16,150 nucleotides of DNA from positions 1-16,150 of the forward strand of contig DGSN01000005.1 of the NCBI GenBank assembly GCA_002393575.1, given 5' to 3'. This DNA comes from Prevotellaceae bacterium UBA4361 (GTDB taxonomy: Bacteria > Bacteroidota > Bacteroidia > Bacteroidales > Bacteroidaceae). The notes beneath the pieces were generated by a model. It saw nothing but the letters and a program-made list of their open reading frames with translations. It was not told the DNA's origin and searched no databases. Positions 13,489 through 16,150 of this stretch are shown here, in pieces. Position numbers and translations under genes: made by a program. Each line of letters opens with the position of its first letter. The stretch's first letter is position 1.

Positions 13489-16086
13489 ATGACAAAAAAA
13501 TGTTTTCTTTCATTGCTACTGCTATGGGCAGTTGCGGCAATGAATCTGAACGCAGGTGTTTGGGACACTGACTACAAGCAGGTGGAAAAGAACATCCAAG
13601 CACCAGGGTTTGCCAATCGCAGTTTTCTCATCACCAAGTATGGAGCAAAGGCTACGGCTTCTGCCCGACAGAATCAGCAGGCTATCAACAAGGCGATTGC
13701 TGCTTGCTCCAAAGCTGGTGGCGGCAAGGTGGTGGTGCCTGCTGGAACATGGAACACGGGAGCCATCACGCTGAAGTCGAACGTGAATCTTGTGGTGGAG
13801 AAGAACGCCACGCTGCTCTTTGCTTTCGACACCGACCTCTATCCTCTCGTGCCTACTCGCTGGGAGGGTCTTGACTGCTGGAACTATCAGCCATGCATCT
13901 ATGCTTACAAGGCTAAGAATGTGGCGATTTCGGGCGAAGGCACCATCGATGGTGGTGCTACTCCTGAAACATGGTGGGCCATGAGTGGCAAGAAGAAATT
14001 CCCTCCTGTGGATGCCGTGAAGGAGCGTCAGAACTTGGGAAGCCGTTCGCGTCTGTTGCAGCAGGGTGAGGACGGTGTGCCTATGGACGAGCGTCGCTAT
14101 GGCAAGGGTCAGGGCTTGCGTCCTCAATTAGTGAATTTCAACCAGTGTGAGAACATCCTCATCGAAGGTGTGCAGATGCTGCGTTCTCCGTTCTGGGTGA
14201 TTCATCCTCTGCTTTCGAAAAACATCACGGTGAGGAACGTGAAGATTTGGAACGAGGGACCGAACGGCGACGGCTGCGACCCTGAGTCGTGCGAGAATGT
14301 GCTGATTGAGGGTTGTACCTTCCACACGGGCGACGATTGTATTGCCATCAAGAGTGGGCGCAATGCCGACGGTCGTCGTTGGAACCTGCCTTCCAAGAAC
14401 CTCATCATCCGCAACTGCGTGATGGAAGACGGTCACGGAGGTGTGGTGATTGGTTCGGAAATCTCAGGCGGCTGCCAGAAAGTGTTTGTGGAAAACTGCA
14501 CGATGGACTCTCCAAACTTGGAGCGTGTGCTGCGCATCAAGACCAACTCCTGCCGTGGCGGTATCATTGAAGATGTATATTTCCGCAATGTGAAGGTAGG
14601 TCAGTGCCAAGAATCGGTGTTGAAAATCAATCTCGACTATGAACCAAAGGAAGTGTGCTGCCGTGGCTTCTACCCAACGGTGCGCAACGTGTATATGGAC
14701 AATGTGACCTGCGAGAAGAGCCAGTATGGTGTGATGATAGTGGCGCTCGACTCGGTGGAGAATGTCTATAACATCAACGTGAACAACTGTCGCTGGAATG
14801 GTGTGAAGGATCAGGCTGTTTATAAGACAGGCAAGGTGCGCGACTTGCATTTCAACAAGTTCTATGTGAACGGCAAGGTGGTACTCGACAAGATTCCTTA
14901 CGCTCACTACAGCGAGTGGATGACACATTCCGAAATGGCACGCGTGAGCCACCCTTACATGCTCGACTTCGCCAAGAAACCTAAGTGGAGCTACGTGATG
15001 GGCATTGAGATGGAGGGAATGCTCGACACCTATCTTACATATAAGGACGAGTCTATCCGTCAGTACCTCAAGGAGTATTGCGAGGAAATGATTGATGCCG
15101 ACGGCAACATCAAGAACTACAAGCTGGAAGACTACAACCTCGACAATATCCGCACGGGTAAGTTCGTGCTCCGCTGGCAGCAGCTCTTCCCAGAGGAGAA
15201 GAACCTGAAGGCACTGCAAACGCTGTTCCGCCAGTTGGAGAACCAGCCTCGCACGAAGGAAGGCGTGTGGTGGCACAAGGCCATCTACAAGAAGCAGGTG
15301 TGGCTTGATGGCATCTTCATGGGATTGCCGTTCTACACCCATGCTGCCCCTTATCTGAACAAGAAGGAAAAGAAGGTCTATAACGATGCCGTGAAGCAGA
15401 TTTCGCGCACTGAATTCCGCACATACGATGCAGCCACGAATCTTTGGAAACATGCTTGGGACGAAACGCACAGCATCTTCTGGGCAAACAAGGAAACGGG
15501 ACTCTCGCAGCACACATGGAGCCGTGCGCAGGGTTGGTTTGCTATGGCAATCGTGGAAGTGCTCGATGCACTGCCAGAAAACTACGCCAAGCGTCAGCAG
15601 TTGATTGACATCCTGAACAAGGTGCTGAAAGCCACTGTTGCTTACCAGGACGAAAAGACGGGTGTGTGGTACGACGTGATGGACGTGAGAGACCGCAAGG
15701 AAAACTATCTGGAATCCACTGCATCGTGCATGTTCGCATATTGTTTGCTCAAGGCTGCTCGCCTCGGCTACGTGGGTGACGACTTGAAGCAGGCTGGAAT
15801 CAAGGCATACAAGGGCATCATCAACGAGTTCATCAAGGTGAACGAAGATGCCACCATCAGTCTCACTCAGTGCTGCTCGGTGTCGGGACTTGGACCTGAA
15901 ACGAACACAAGGCGTGACGGCAGTTTCGAATACTACATGAGCGAAGCCATCCGCGACAACGATGCCAAGGGTATTGGTCCTTTCATCTGGGCAAGTCTTG
16001 AAATGGAACGTATGTTCCCTGACTACAATCTGCAAAAGGATACAAGCACAGCGAAGGTTGACCCTAACAAGGGCATCGAGTTTTAA
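13489..16086 (+). CDS. Secreted bifunctional GH28 polygalacturonase-GH105 unsaturated uronyl hydrolase
   Basis: An 865-residue two-enzyme fusion for pectin breakdown. A signal peptide (MTKKCFLSLLLLWAVAAMNLNA, about 1-22, given as MTKKCFLSLL and NLNA ends) directs export. The GH28 beta-helix domain (about 45-470) has the family residues: NGD with Asp261, D282-D283 in HTGDDCIAIKSG, His316 in DGHGGVVIG, and R349-I-K351. The GH105 (alpha/alpha)6 domain (about 495-845) has Asp607 in VWLDGIFMGLPF, Asp658 in WKHAWDETHS and W677-S-R in TWSRAQGWFAMA. GH28 cuts galacturonan or rhamnogalacturonan; GH105 removes unsaturated uronic acids from lyase-made oligosaccharides. I use the ATG at 13489 rather than an in-frame GTG at 13435, because only the ATG starts directly before the signal peptide. 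No SusC/SusD genes are in the window. The fusion call is firm; the exact linkage cut is not. Confidence 0.92.
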   Translation: MTKKCFLSLLLLWAVAAMNLNAGVWDTDYKQVEKNIQAPGFANRSFLITKYGAKATASARQNQQAINKAIAACSKAGGGKVVVPAGTWNTGAITLKSNVNLVVEKNATLLFAFDTDLYPLVPTRWEGLDCWNYQPCIYAYKAKNVAISGEGTIDGGATPETWWAMSGKKKFPPVDAVKERQNLGSRSRLLQQGEDGVPMDERRYGKGQGLRPQLVNFNQCENILIEGVQMLRSPFWVIHPLLSKNITVRNVKIWNEGPNGDGCDPESCENVLIEGCTFHTGDDCIAIKSGRNADGRRWNLPSKNLIIRNCVMEDGHGGVVIGSEISGGCQKVFVENCTMDSPNLERVLRIKTNSCRGGIIEDVYFRNVKVGQCQESVLKINLDYEPKEVCCRGFYPTVRNVYMDNVTCEKSQYGVMIVALDSVENVYNINVNNCRWNGVKDQAVYKTGKVRDLHFNKFYVNGKVVLDKIPYAHYSEWMTHSEMARVSHPYMLDFAKKPKWSYVMGIEMEGMLDTYLTYKDESIRQYLKEYCEEMIDADGNIKNYKLEDYNLDNIRTGKFVLRWQQLFPEEKNLKALQTLFRQLENQPRTKEGVWWHKAIYKKQVWLDGIFMGLPFYTHAAPYLNKKEKKVYNDAVKQISRTEFRTYDAATNLWKHAWDETHSIFWANKETGLSQHTWSRAQGWFAMAIVEVLDALPENYAKRQQLIDILNKVLKATVAYQDEKTGVWYDVMDVRDRKENYLESTASCMFAYCLLKAARLGYVGDDLKQAGIKAYKGIINEFIKVNEDATISLTQCCSVSGLGPETNTRRDGSFEYYMSEAIRDNDAKGIGPFIWASLEMERMFPDYNLQKDTSTAKVDPNKGIEF

Positions 16087-16106
16087 GTTTTGATAAGTTA
16101 AAATAC

Positions 16107-16146
16107 GTGAGTTCGATATAAGGAGTCGCTTCGCGAGAAATCTCAC
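16107..16146. other. Nested inverted repeat after the pectin enzyme gene
   Basis: GTGAG (16107-16111) pairs with CTCAC (16142-16146), enclosing TCGC-TTC-GCGA (16126-16136). The inner TTC-centred hairpin resembles those at 34-159. It could be a terminator or the edge of another repeat island; the window ends here. Confidence 0.35.
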
Positions 16147-16150
16147 AAAT

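Noticed and set aside
13435..13491. GTG start for the pectin enzyme, 18 codons upstream
   Set aside because: It would place a polar stretch before the signal peptide; the ATG at 13489 begins it directly.
14464..16146. 560-codon minus-strand frame opposite the GH105 domain
   Set aside because: The plus strand carries intact catalytic motifs here; the antisense product is His/Val/Leu-rich and has no domain.

Overview
The window looks like a chromosomal piece of a Bacteroidales genome, most likely the Prevotella group (Prevotellaceae). The reasons are the Bacteroidetes-type promoters (TTTG or TTG, 19 bases, then TAnnTTTG), a DUF5723-type outer-membrane protein, a CCDC81-like HU/SPOR fusion, a secreted C10 cysteine peptidase with terminal dockerin repeats, and a GH28-GH105 pectin enzyme. 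The genus is inferred from protein style; no rRNA or tRNA is present to confirm it. I see no insertion sequence, phage gene or CRISPR array.

Layout. Bases 1-239 hold no convincing gene but contain four small inverted repeats with TTC/GAA centres. A secreted C10 (streptopain-like) peptidase follows on the minus strand (240-1988). The spacer 1989-2336 holds an octamer tandem repeat and a GC-rich palindromic repeat. Two plus-strand envelope genes come next: a lipoprotein of unknown function (2337-4121) and a DUF5723-type outer-membrane protein (4215-5609). The latter overlaps by 4 bases, tail to tail, the end of a five-gene minus-strand run. In transcription order that run is HU-CCDC81/SPOR membrane protein (10508-9582), zinc-ribbon FHA protein (9577-9035), two paralogous AraC-type regulators (8940-8026 and 7850-6954) and a lipoprotein PBP4 D-Ala-D-Ala carboxypeptidase (6943-5606). 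Two further minus-strand genes follow: an LRR protein with an exact 21-residue cysteine ladder (12021-10801) and a secreted protein of unknown function (13228-12326). A divergent promoter region separates these from a large secreted GH28-GH105 pectin enzyme (13489-16086).

How the genes may work together. Two peptidoglycan-related proteins bracket the five-gene run (SPOR at the front, PBP4 at the end), with a phosphothreonine-reader type FHA protein and two regulators between them. This suggests an envelope or division module, but it is inferred from gene order and tight spacing only. The C10 peptidase and the GH28-GH105 enzyme point to a host- or plant-associated lifestyle that uses proteins and pectin. 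The most interesting non-coding signals are the TTC-centred hairpin island, the 7-base-period tandem repeats between the two AraC genes, a near-leaderless promoter with an upstream palindrome before the HU/SPOR gene, and a stem-loop that places the dacB start codon in its loop.
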